NCBI GenBank assembly: GCA_025917655.1
Contig: CP084613.1
Coordinates: forward strand, 4,404,001 to 4,468,000
Source: Chlorella sorokiniana
Lineage: Eukaryota > Chlorophyta > Trebouxiophyceae > Chlorellales > Chlorellaceae
Direction of reading: 5' to 3'
DNA length: 64,000 bases
Shown in pieces: positions 46,102-56,918 of this stretch. Made by a program: the position numbers and the translations under genes. Under the pieces are notes generated by a model. It was not told the origin of the DNA. It did not search any database and saw only the letters and a program-made list of their open reading frames with translations. Within the stretch, counting starts at the first letter, position 1. Every line of letters starts with the position of its first letter.

Positions 46102-47349
46102 ATGGAGGAAGAGCGACTTGCGGGCCTCACGCCAGTGTCGTTGAAGCATGCCGTGAATGCCTTGCCGCGCCGTGTGCTTCAGAGACTGGCGAAAGCGCAC
46201 GATGTGAAGGTGCAGTTTCCGGCTGTCGGTAGCTTGCGGGGCGCGCTGCTTTTGCTGAAGGGCCAGAAAAGCCACGCAACTGCTGATTTTTCGTTTGTGA
46301 CATGATAAAAAAACTTTAGAACAGCGCTCAACGCAACCGAGCCGCCGCGAAGCGAACTCTAGCGCCTGCCGCCTCCGTCTTTGCCTGCCGCTCTGCAGGC
46401 CAACCTGTCATCTGCCGACATTGCACAGAAGCTTTTCCACACATTCCTGCCTGAGGATGAGGATCGCGCCATGCCGCAAAGGGCTGGCGGCGGCGAGCCA
46501 CAGGAGCTGTCGCCTGTGGGCAGCAGCGGGGAGCGGTATGGGCGTGCGGAGGCCGGGCCTGCCAGCGGGCAGCGCCAGCAGGCGGCGGCGGCCAGCGCCA
46601 TGCCAGCCCCCAGCCCAGGATCCTTCAACCCCCTGTTCTTCCTGAACGGGGGTTCTTCAGAGCAGGAGCCGTCTGCGACGGGCACAGCAGCCGATCCGGC
46701 CGCGGCAGCATTCCTGGCGCCAGCCGACAACGGCTGTGCCGCTCTGCAAGCGCGGCGCAGTCAGGACTCGAGCTTGGCAGCAGGGCGGCGGCCGCGCGTG
46801 GGCACCAAGTCTGAGCGTGCGCTTGTAGCTTCCGCCGGCGCACAGCGGCCCCGCTTGGCGGGCGGCAAGCGCAAGGCCAGCCCGGGGCAGGAGGCGGAGG
46901 AGGGTGGCCAGCCTGCGGCCAAGCGGCGCGCTCAGGGGAAGAGTGGGGCTGTGCCAGGTGACCCATTAAAGTCGGGATCGCAAGTGCTTAATCATTGCAT
47001 GCAGATTGAATCATCTTCTTGAAGGACCTGCAGAGGAAACAAGCCTGCCATGCTTCCCCTTGCCCGTGCAGCTGCCGAGAATGCCGCACCCGCCACCAAG
47101 CCTGCCAAAGCATCCGCCAAGCCCCGCGCAGCCCTGCCCTCCGCCCTTCGTGCCGCCAACACTGCTGCTGCCGCTGCCAAGGTCGCTGACAAGCCGGTGG
47201 CCAAGCCAGCTGCAGCCGCGGGCGGCAGCGTTGCCAGGCCCAGCGCCGTCAAGCTACCCATTTCGGCTGTTGAGCGGGCTCGCAAGGCAGAGGAGGCTCA
47301 CGCCAAGCGGCGCGCCACTGCACTGGCCAAGGCACGGGGCGGGGGCTGA
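46102..47349 (+). CDS. Putative nuclear SAP-like protein with Ala/Lys-rich tail
   Basis: Exons 46102-46209, 46399-46957 and 47072-47349 splice in phase. The first junction joins LPRRVLQRLAKAHDVK to ANLSSADIAQKLFHTF, producing a helix-extended-helix pattern like SAP/LEM-type motifs (short helix, turn, NLSS, second helix). A long low-complexity middle follows, with a bipartite basic cluster (GGKRKASPGQ ... AAKRRAQGK) that fits a nuclear import signal. The last exon is Ala/Lys/Pro-rich, like histone H1 tails, and ends in a basic helix (ERARKAEEAHAKRRATALAK). No named family was recognised; chromatin or microtubule association is only a guess. The start is the best in-frame ATG, but an upstream exon is possible. 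Confidence 0.6.
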
Positions 47350-47703
47350 CAGACCAGCACCCAGCAGCCCCCTGAAGTCCTGGGCTGCAAACTGCTGAGC
47401 TTACAGTGCGTGTCAGGGGCCACCAGGGCGGCGGTGCGTTGGCAGTGCTGGTCAGTCAAGAGTCGGCGAGTCAAAAATCAAATGCCTACGAATGCCTGCT
47501 GTCTCATGTACATTACGCTGCTGCTGCAAGCTGTAACACGCTTGCCAGGGCGCCTGAACAAGGCCGGGAAGCGCCGGAAGCAGCGGGCTGGCTGGCACAA
47601 GGGCGCCGCCCTTAGGGCGCCATCCTCGCAGCCGTTGCCTTCCATTCCTCACGGGCGCACCCTACATCCTTCCAGCCACATCAGCGGCTTCTCCGCAGCT
47701 TCC
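47350..47703. other. Convergent intergenic region, SAP-like / GCN5
   Basis: 354 bases between two stop codons facing each other. Nothing beyond 3' UTR sequence is supported. Confidence 0.4.
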
Positions 47704-50700
47704 TCACAGCTTGGGCTCCACGATGCCCGCTGCCTCCAGGCTGGGCAGTATGGAGGAACGCATGACGGACCAGAAGGCCTCGTAGATGCGGCGGGCGGCG
47801 AGGAAGTAGGGGTTGGTGGATCCGTTGTACAACTGCAGCACAGACGCGGGAGCGTATACCGGTACATCGTGGATGCAAGTAAGACGGAACGAGAGGGGCA
47901 CAGCTGTGCATTGGGGGAGCAGCACAGCAGGGGCAGGGCTGGGCGGTAGCGGGGCTGCCTGGGGATGGGGCCCCAGGCAGCCTGGCGGCGATGCTCGTCG
48001 CTCGTCGCAGGTTTCTCGCCCTGCGGACATCCCACGCTTTTCCCAAATGTCCCGCCCTTCACACCGAAGAATTCCCGCTCCGGCCCGCTTGCCTACACCC
48101 GCATCTACACTCGCCATCAAACATCTACACTCGCCATCAAAACCCAGCCCGACCACCAAGACCTACCCACCTGGCAGTTCTTCACCATCTTGTAGAAGTC
48201 GGCGGCAAACATGTTGAGGGTGATGTAGTAGCGGCGGGACGCCAGCCGCTGCTCCATGGTTCCCAGGTCCATGGGATCCTGCAGGCGGTACCGCGGGTGC
48301 CGGAACAGCATTCAGGCATCGGTACCAGAGCAACCAACAGCGATGAGTCTATGCAGGGAGTGGGTGGTCAGCTGGGAGGTGGCGTGGTGTTGGGGTGTTG
48401 AGGTGATGGGTTGGGGGGGGGATCCTGGCAAAGCGTCCCGCAGGCATGCTGTGCGTCCCAGGGGTCCCGGTGCAGCGCACTCCCTTGCAGAGGTCGAGGC
48501 CAGGGTCACCGAAGGTCCAGCAGCGCATTCACCGCCACAGCGGCAGCATGGGAAGACAGGCGGCACCCGCAAGCGGAACAGGCGGAGGCTCACAATGATG
48601 ATGGTGTAATAGTCTGGCACGTCGGCCCCCGAGACAGGCTGCAAGAAGGGACCTGCGTCCGCGTGCCGCTGCGCCTTCTTCAGCAGCATGCCCATGAAGT
48701 CAAACAGGTTCTCCTGCGGGGGATGGATGGGGGCGAGGAGCGAAGGCAATATCATTTCCATGAGGTGGGAGTGTCTTGAAGGGGTGCTGCAGGTGGATAG
48801 TTGAGCAGCGGAGTAAGGCCTATCAGGCACCACCCAACGTGTAGAGGCCGCTCAACTTCGAGAAAAGCAGGTGCCAAGAGCAAGCGGGTGCCTGTAATTG
48901 TGCAGTACCAGCCCTGCCCCTTCCCGGCAGCTCCCTTGCCTCTGTCGGGTCCAGCAGCTGCCCGTTCATGGCTATCTGGTACTGCTTGTACAGCATGCCT
49001 GCCGCGTGGGACCACCCAGCCTCCTTGACCCCTGCAGGCGGGTGCAGCACGTGTGAAGGAGCCCGCTACTGCTGGGTGTACACACACAACTGGGGCCTGC
49101 ATGCAGCGCAACTGGCAAGCCTCGCCAGTGACAGGGCTGTAGACGCAGCCCCGCCCAGGCGAGACTCCAGAAGCAGCGAGCAAGCGGGCAGAGTCATGAG
49201 CTAAACAGGCCCCAAGGCGGGTGGGTGGGGCCGCACCCGGGATCTCGTCCACCGGCATCGGGCCGCCGCCCTGCTTCCAGCGGGACAGCCCCGGATGCAC
49301 CACGTGTCCCGTGGTGTACCGCTTGACCTCCCCTTCCAGCGCCGCCCGCTGCTTGGCCAGCATCTCTGCTCGGACGCAAGCAGGCAGCGGGGACACAAGA
49401 GGTGAGAGCAACACTGGGCGGGCGAGGTGGCCAGCCACAGCCATGCCGGCCCTGCCCCGACAGCGCAGGACCCGCCGCCGCTGCCTGCTGTGGCTGCAGG
49501 TTCCGCGCCCGCCCGCTGGCCGCGAGTCTCGCTGCCCGCCGCATGAGCCGTGGCAGCGCAGCGCGGCCCACCCGGGAATGCGGCGTAGGGGAGGGTGGGG
49601 TGGATCCAGCACCCCATGAGCGTGCCGCCGTCGTAGTCCTTGATGAACCCAAACCACTGCACCAGGGGTGGGCGCGGGCAGAGGGCAGGTGTGTTGGTGG
49701 CGAACAGTGAAGAGAGATTATGACAGGCTCCTTATAGCGATGAGGCCCTTGTACAATCTCAGTTGCGCGTAAAGATAAGCAGGTGACTCTTCTACACGCA
49801 TACACGCGCCCCTGTCCAATTCACAACAGCGCACATGCCCTAAAAAGAGCAGGCGGCCCCCACCTTGTCCTTTTCCAGCGTCACGGTTTTGGTGAACGAC
49901 TGCTTGGCAAAGTAGCCCACCGCGTTGTTGTCGGCATAAGTAAGAAAGTACTCCAGGCCGTCGCGCTCCCGTGCATAGTGCTGCGAGCAGAGGCAGGGGA
50001 ACAGGCGGCTTGAGGGAAGGGGGCAGCGGAGCGGGGAGCCCGCCAGGGCAAAGGCAGGGCAGAGGCTGAGCAGCGTGCAGGCGCCGGGCCCGCCGCCAGC
50101 GTTGTGCATGTTTCGCACTCCCAATCCAACTGCTGCGCTGCCCCTGCCGCGCTGGGTATGAAGTGAAACCCTTGCATCAACCGCCTGCCGCTGTGCAGGT
50201 CGTTTCAAGGCAGGCAATTGCCTTGCCGGGCACCCCCTGCTTCCTCTCCATCAGTAGCCACCACACACACACACACACACACTCAAACACACACACACAG
50301 ACTAAACCAGAACAACCAGCAGACTAAGCAGCGGCAGGAGGCTCACCTTGGTCCAGTTCATGAGGCGCGTGCCGTAGCCCGTCACCTGTAGCGTCTGCGC
50401 CACGGCGCAAAAGGCAATCTCGCCGAGCCGCGCGGCGGGGGTGCCCGGGAAAGTGCGGTACGTGATCCCGCCGATGACCTGGCCCCCCGCCGCACAATGA
50501 CCACCGACCTGTGAAGGGAAGGCGGCAGCGTGAACAAGTGAAGCCATAAAGAGGAAGGAATGGGGGGGAGGGGGATGCGGCAAGGGGTATACAGCAGGGA
50601 GAAGCGGCCACGAAGAGGAAGGGATGCAGCGGCAGTGAGGCTGAAGGGCGCGGCGTCTCTGCCGGCAGGGCGGCGGCGGCGCAGCTGGACTGGATGCGAT

Positions 50701-51382
50701 GAGGCTCTCAAGAAGCCGCAGTACAGTAGTAGATGAAACATCGCACAAATGAGGTGTGCACGCTGCTGGCTACCAACTGCCTTGCTTCCCATGAATTGCT
50801 GCGCTCGGCAGCGGCGGCGCGCAGCGCGACGCAGCGCCGGCAGCACCCACTTGTGGCGCCGCTCAAAGATGAGGCGGCATATGTACTCCTTGGGCATGTT
50901 GGGCAGGCACTTTGAGAACACGTTCTTCAGGCCAATGAGCAGCCGCCCGTTCTCCGGCGAACCGTCATTTGTGATGTACTTGGCGGTCAGCTCGCCCGCC
51001 TTTTCTCGCTCCACGTGCCGCGCTTCCCGGGCGGCGTACGTGTTGTCCTGGATGGGCGCCGGCGCCTGCACGCCAAGCTGCTGCGGGTGGACGCCAGCCG
51101 TTGTCGGCGCGACCTGCTGCTGCTGCTGCTGCCGGCCATCGGCCGCTACAGCGCCGGCCGCAGGCGGGGCGTCGGTGCCGTGCTGGGTGCTGGCAGCGGT
51201 GGGGGCAGCAGCCCCCGCCTGCTGGCGGCCGGCCTGCGGAAAACGTTGCAAGAGTGCGACTTGGATGTGAAGCGGAGCAGGGCGACGCTGGAGAGCAGGT
51301 GGAAGGGAGCAACCAAATTTACCTCTGTCTCTAACTTCGTCTCGGTTTTGATCCTTTTACTTGGAGGCTCTGCCTCTTCCAT
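47704..51382 (-). CDS. GCN5: GCN5-type histone acetyltransferase with bromodomain
   Basis: Catalytic subunit of SAGA-type complexes; acetylates histone H3 lysines. Exons: 51382-51323, 51233-50852 region ending at 50851, 50508-50347, 49980-49864, 49656-49572, 49365-49237, 49031-48940, 48713-48594, 48278-48171 and 47832-47704. The GNAT core has [53 protein letters not shown] (catalytic Glu and acetyl-CoA loop), [15 protein letters not shown] and [14 protein letters not shown]. The bromodomain has [20 protein letters not shown] and [11 protein letters not shown] (acetyl-lysine Asn). The N-terminus is short with a Gln run. One G is missing in the run near 50485. The intron after 48940 uses a GC donor (AG|GCAAGG). 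Confidence 0.96.
50259..50301. repeat. (CA)n microsatellite in GCN5 intron
   Basis: Two CA runs separated by CTCAAA, in the intron between exons 3 and 4. Confidence 0.75.
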
Positions 51383-51728
51383 AAGGGGCTGGAGAGTTGC
51401 GTAGAGAAGCCGATGGGTGCGGACAAAACCAAGCAAAACTCTGTCGCTTGACGGCCTCGCTGATCAGCAGGCTCTATCGGGGCCTTGATGTGCATGTTGC
51501 ATGCGTAATGATGTCCAGGTTGCAGATGCCTCAGCCATGCGGTACATGACTCATAAATGCTTACTCCCAAAACAGGGAAACAGCTTTGCCAACCAGCACA
51601 CTCAATTTCATTGCTGGATTGATCACCCGACGCAAGCTCAGGAGCAGCCACGAGTGTGTCCCCTTCCTGCCGCTCTGGCGGCCTCTGCGCTGGTTTCACT
51701 AGTCGGCTGCACTCTGATTCACTTGCAG
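51383..51728. promoter_or_regulatory. Shared divergent promoter region, GCN5 / inositol kinase
   Basis: About 350 bases between divergent genes; AT-richer than the exons. It may contain a first exon of the inositol kinase, whose start codon was not found. Confidence 0.4.
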
Positions 51729-54700
51729 AGTGCGTGAGCCAAAAATATAGTCAAGGTGGAGCACAAACAGGCGCCTTCCCTCCGGGAGGCGCCGCCCTTC
51801 CTGCGCCCCTGCCAGCACCAAGTGGCCGGACATCTTTTTGAAGGTGATCAAGCCCCGACATAGCGCCGAGCATCGCTGTTCCGCCGGCATGAGGTTTTTT
51901 CGGCCGCTGCGGCGCGCGCCGGTGGGAAGTCGGCCAGCCCACCAGCCCGACCTCCTGCCCGCCCTCTCCTTGCAGATGGCAAGGCTGGGTCCCTTGTGGA
52001 CGACCGTGGCCACTTTTACAAGCCCCTGCAGCGCGGCCCAAGGGCGACCGCGAGCGGCAGTTCTACACCACCGTCGCCGCGCTGCTAGCCGCCGAGCAGG
52101 ATGCGGCGGCGGCAGCGGCAGCGGCAGAAGCGGTGCAGCGCAGCCAGCCGCTCAGCATGCCCCGCCAGAATGGCGACGCCGCGGGTCCTGCCGGCTCAGG
52201 GGGAGGGGCGCCTTGGCACCCCCGCCGCCTTCGCCAGCTGTTCCCCTCGTTCCGAGGCATTCTCAAGCTGGACACCGGCCCGGTTGCAGTGGCGCAGGCA
52301 AGGCTGGCCGCGCCCCTGCTGCCAAAGCGCCGGCTTCCCTCGGCGTCCGCGTTGTTGTTTGCGCTGCCATCCAGTTGGTTACCCAGCAAGGCTTGCGCAG
52401 CAGTTTAGCGCCGGCAGCCGAGCACTTTCATGCAGCGCTGCCTCAACCCCCGCCCGCCCTGCCCTGCAGCGAGACGAGTTTGGCCTGCTGCCAGGCAACC
52501 TGCTGACCAAGCTGGGATTCGGCGCCACCAGCCCGGCCAGCAGCCCCCAGCCAACCAAGCCACTGGGTGTGGCGGCAGCGGCAGTGCCGCAGCAGCAAGG
52601 GGCGGCGGCGGGGCCCCAGGCTGCGGCAGGGGTGCCGAGGCCGCGTGAGGAGCAAGAGGAAAGCGAGCTTCAGCTGGGGCGGTCGCCCGACAGCGACGAG
52701 TGCGGCGAGCGCACGGGGCGACACCTGATGGAGTCGTTTTCCTTCAAGCAAAGCCCCTGCCGCGACGGCTGCGCCTGCTGCGAGCGGGCGCCGCCGGAGA
52801 GCCCCGCTGCTGCCGCCGAGCGCGGGTGCGACGGGGCGCAGGCGGGATCCCCAGACGCGCAGCAGGGCGACGCAGCATCCGCCCTTGCCGCCCCAGCGGG
52901 GCAGCGGCGCCAGCAGGGTGTGCAGCCCGGGGTGCGCGCCCGGCGGCGGCGGCGGCGGCGGCGGCTGGCGGCGAGCGGGAGGGGCAGCACCAGCACATAA
53001 CCGAGAGGCCCGGGGACGCCTATGCCCTCCCCGAACACGCCCAGGCGGCTGCACTGCTGGGCCAGCCCGCGTATATGCGTGCGCTCAGCATTGGCTCCGA
53101 CACCAAGCCCTTCCGATCGCCCTTCGTGTCGGAGCTGCTGCACCACAGCCACCCGCCGCCGCCCCGCGGCGCAGGCGACGACGCGGCGGCGTCCGCCGCG
53201 GCGCCGCCGCCCGCTCGGCCGCCGGCTCGCCGCAGCGAGGAGCCTTGGCGGGCGCGCTGGCTGAGGCGTGCGATGCCGCGGAGGGCCCCCTGACCAGCAG
53301 CGAGGCGTTTTGGCTGAGGGAGGTCGAGCGCGAGGGCAACGGCCGCGACCTCTCCGGCCTGCCGTTTCGGTTCGCAACGCGCCGCTGCTGCGAGTCATCC
53401 CCAAGTTCTGTGAGTGAGGGCGGAAGAAAGAGGGGGTGGAGGGCAGGCGCAGAGAAAGGGAGGTTGCAGGCGGCTTGCTGGAGGGCCGTCGCTCGTTGCC
53501 GCCCCTCTCCTGCCTGCCACCTGTTGCCATTCCCTGGCCTTGCCGCCGCTCTGAGCCGGCCTCGCCTGCACAGCTCTGCAGCTGCAGCCCCCAATGACCC
53601 GTCCTGTTGCGCTTTCTAGACCACCGAAAACTTCTCTTTCAAGGTCCACGCCCCCTTCAAAACCCACGCTTGCACCCTCGCTCGCACCGCACCCACGCTC
53701 GCACGTTTTATCGGCCGCTGCCCCGCCTCCCCCTTACCCCCCCCCCCCCGCCCGCTCTGCCGCGCAGACGGCGTGGCTGCTGCCGGGGACGGCGACAGCG
53801 GTACCGTCGGGGACGGGCGCAGCCTGCTGGAGCTGGAGGATCTGGCGAGGGCGTACCGCCACCCGTGCATCGTGGACATCAAGGTGGGCTGCTGTGGTGC
53901 TGCCATGCCTAAAATGCCATGCCTCAGTGTTGTGATAGGATTGGGGGTTGCCTGCGCCGCACATACTGTGTTTTACCGCTCTTGCGGCGGTGCTGGGTGT
54001 GTGGACAGGTGGGGTTTTCTAAGCGGAAGAGGGCATGGTGCGGCTGGCATCACCAGCTGCCGTGAGGGAGACGAGAGGACAGCAGGCGCCATCAGCCTGA
54101 GAGGAAGTGCTCAAGGGTGCTGTGGCTGCCTGGCCCTCAGCCTGTACCCCTTCCGCCTGGTTGCAGGTTGGCTTCCGCACTTGGTACAGCGAGGCTGATC
54201 CGCGGTACATTGAGCGATGCAAGTGAGCGGGACGGCCAGACCTGCAGGCTGCTGCCCGTTTGGGCTGTGTGGCAGCTTGGCCGGCTCTGCCAGCTTGGGC
54301 AGTTTGGGCAGGGCAATGGGCTGTTGTCAGGCCCCGATCGCGGCGCAGCACACGCGGCCACTGGCCTGCCGACACCCGGCCCCGTGCTTCTCCCCCCCCT
54401 TGCGCTTGCACCCCACTCATGCTAAGTCGATGGCATTTGCTATTTTGGGTGCAGGGAGAAGGATGGGGCCACCACGCAAGCAGCCCTGGGCTTCAAAATC
54501 TGCGGCATGCAGGCGCGTCACTTTCCACTCCCTTCCCTTGGCTGTGTTCCCGCTGCTGGGCACCCCTTGGCCCCTCGCTCGAGTGGCTCCTGCCCCCGCC
54601 TGGCAGACAGATAGCGGCACACGCCGCTGGCCTCTGCGCCGCAGCCCATCTGTCACCGCCGCCGCATCCCCCCCCTCCTCATCCCACCACCACCACCACG

Positions 54701-55880
54701 CAGACACACACACACACACTTGCGCTCACAGTCCCACCCACCCCTCTCCACCCCCCGCAGGTGTACCGGCACGGTGCTGGCGGCTACTGGCGCGCCTCCA
54801 AGCGCTGGTGCAAGACGCTGCCTGTGGGCCTGGCAGACAAGGCGCTGCTGTCCTTTGCCCACAATGGTGAGCGGTTTGGGTGCGGGGTGGGTGGGGCGGT
54901 CGTTTGTGTGGCAAAGGCGGCGGCCAAAGAGGGGCGGTCGGACAAGGGTTCTCTGCGGGGGAAAGTGATTGCATGTGTGTGGTGGGTGTGTGTGGGTGGG
55001 GGCACTTGAAGAGACGTCGTCGCCCAATTTGGGTCATCCGCCTGTGCTTTGAACGGCGGCATCGGCCTTGCGGTTCGATGCCCCAGTGCCCATCGCTCCT
55101 TGCCTGCCACTGGCCTGCCGCTCCCACGCCCCAGCCTGCCTGCTTCCGCTCATCACGCCCTGCCAAACTAAGCATCCCCACCCCCCTTTTTCCTTCTGCT
55201 GCCGCAGAGCACGGGCTGCGGCCCGCCGACGTGTACGGCGGTCCCGGCGGCGCCATCGCCCAGCTGGAGGCCCTGGAGGCCTGGTTCGCAGTGCAGACCG
55301 AGTTCCGCTTCTACTCCTCATCCGGTGAGCAGGCTGGCGCCGCTGCTGGAGGGCGCTGCGCTCTCGCCGTCACGCTTTGTGCGCTTGGATTGCAAGGCGC
55401 CCGCTCTTTGATTCTTTGCTGTGCTTCTTTTGCTGTGCTCCTCTCTCTCGTCTGCTGCTGCCCCGCCCCGCTTCATTGTCTCCATTCTGGTTTGCGCAGC
55501 CAGCCAGGAAATCGCTCCCTGCTTTTCCACACCCATCCCCCTTCCCCTTCCACCCGCCTTTGCCGTTGCGGCCTTGTCCTTTGACCCGCCCGCACACCCA
55601 CCCACCCCTGCTTTCTTCACAATCCCCCGTCCATGCCCCTGCCGCCCCCTCCTGCAGTGCTGCTTCTGTACGAAGGGGATGCCCGCAGCGGCGAGGACGC
55701 GCGCGTGCGGGTGCGGCTGGTGGACTTTGCACACACTTTTACGACGCGCACAGCGGCGGCCGAGACACCAACTTCCTGGCAGGCCTTCGCGCCCTGCTGG
55801 CCCGCCTGCGCGCCGTGGTCAGCGCCACGCTGGCGCAAGACCTGGCGGTGCCGCCGCCGCCCACGGCGTTGCCCGCCTAG
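51729..55880 (+). CDS. Inositol polyphosphate multikinase (IPK2/IPMK type) with large insertion
   Basis: Phosphorylates IP3/IP4 toward IP5 in nucleus and cytosol. Exons identified: up to 51843, 51976-about 52290, 52470-53409, 53768-53883, 54167-54222, 54455-54512, 54761-54866, 55208-55324 and 55658-55880. Landmarks: HQVAGHLFE, GSLVDDRGHFYKPLQRGP, LLELEDLARAYRHPCIVDIK then VGFRTWYSEADPRYIERC (PxxxDxKxG catalytic motif), GFKICGMQVYRH, FRFYSSSVLLLYEG and RLVDFAHTF then DTNFLAGL. Plant IPK2 has no counterpart to exon 52470-53409, about 310 disordered residues rich in Ala, Gln, Arg and Glu. Bases are missing near 52036 (C run) and 55738 (T run), plus several inside the insertion. The intron after 54512 seems GC-AG. 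The 5' end is unresolved. Confidence 0.9.
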
Positions 55881-56918
55881 CACGGTGGCGGCATCTGAGG
55901 CACCGCGCTGCTGGCAGCCTGCGCCTCTGCTTCTGTTTTTCGGGTCCGCCCGCCCCCGTAGATGCCCTCCCTGTACATCCGCCCTGCTGCCAGTGCCTGC
56001 CGGCGTATCGCTGCAACAAACGCCCCTCTGTTCCCACGCCTGTGCTTAGTTCTTTGGCGCCTCCGCCATGCCTCCCTGCCACGCGCTGGTCCTGCCCCTC
56101 TGCACTGCTGAGATTTTTGCTGCCGCTGCCGCCCCTTCTAAGTGTTTTGTCCAGTGCCGGCAGCTGGACATCCTGCTTTTGGCAGTTGTACTGCACTGTG
56201 GCTTGCTGTCGTACGTTTTTGTGCTCGATTTGAGGGTAATGTTGGCAGTTTTGAAATGACTTATGAAGAAGCTCTGCTGCAGACTGCCAGGCAGAGGTGG
56301 CGGGGGTTGCTGGTAACCGAGCATGCATCCCTCCAACCCTGGTTGTCTTGGGATCGCGCGGTCGCACTTTACACACATATTCTTTCAAGGGTGAGCCTGC
56401 TGGGACAACGTGCAGTGCCGCACCACAGAATGAAAGGCGGTACCGCCACAGATGGCATGCCCCAATCTCTGCGCAGTATCCTGGGGTGTTTCGGGGACAG
56501 ACGAATTGCAGCTTGGGACGCAAGCAAACGCCGGACAGCAGCGGGTGCAAGAAAACGCTCGGCAGCGCTTGCGGCGTTTCACGTGGGGACGGCAGGGGCT
56601 GTTTGGTGGAGGGCTGTGCGTGAAAAGGGGAGAGTGTGCAGGAACCAGAGGAGAGCGGCTATTGAGTTTGTGGGAAACAAGGGGGCAGGGACGAGAGGGG
56701 GCTAGGAACCCTGTGCTGGGCAGCCTCGGCAAAAAGCGCAGCGGGGCACGCCTTGGCGGCAGACCATGCGAGTGCCGCCAGGCGCGGCCGCTGCGAGGCT
56801 GGTGCTCCAGGGCCCCGCTACAAGCTTGGCCCAGCCTTGGGCTTGGGCTTGCGGGCGCCCCTGCCAGCAGCCGAGGGGCATCACACGGTGATTGATTTTT
56901 CTTTCTTTCTTTCTTTCA
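55881..56918. other. Convergent intergenic region, inositol kinase / sulfate transporter
   Basis: About 1 kb between facing stop codons. Several overlapping open frames exist on both strands, none with a recognisable motif or splice structure. A CTTT repeat lies at 56900-56918, next to the transporter stop. Confidence 0.4.

Noticed and set aside
50259-50301. CA, CCA and CAA tracts as functional elements
   Set aside because: They are ordinary intronic microsatellites with no conserved context; listed only as repeats.
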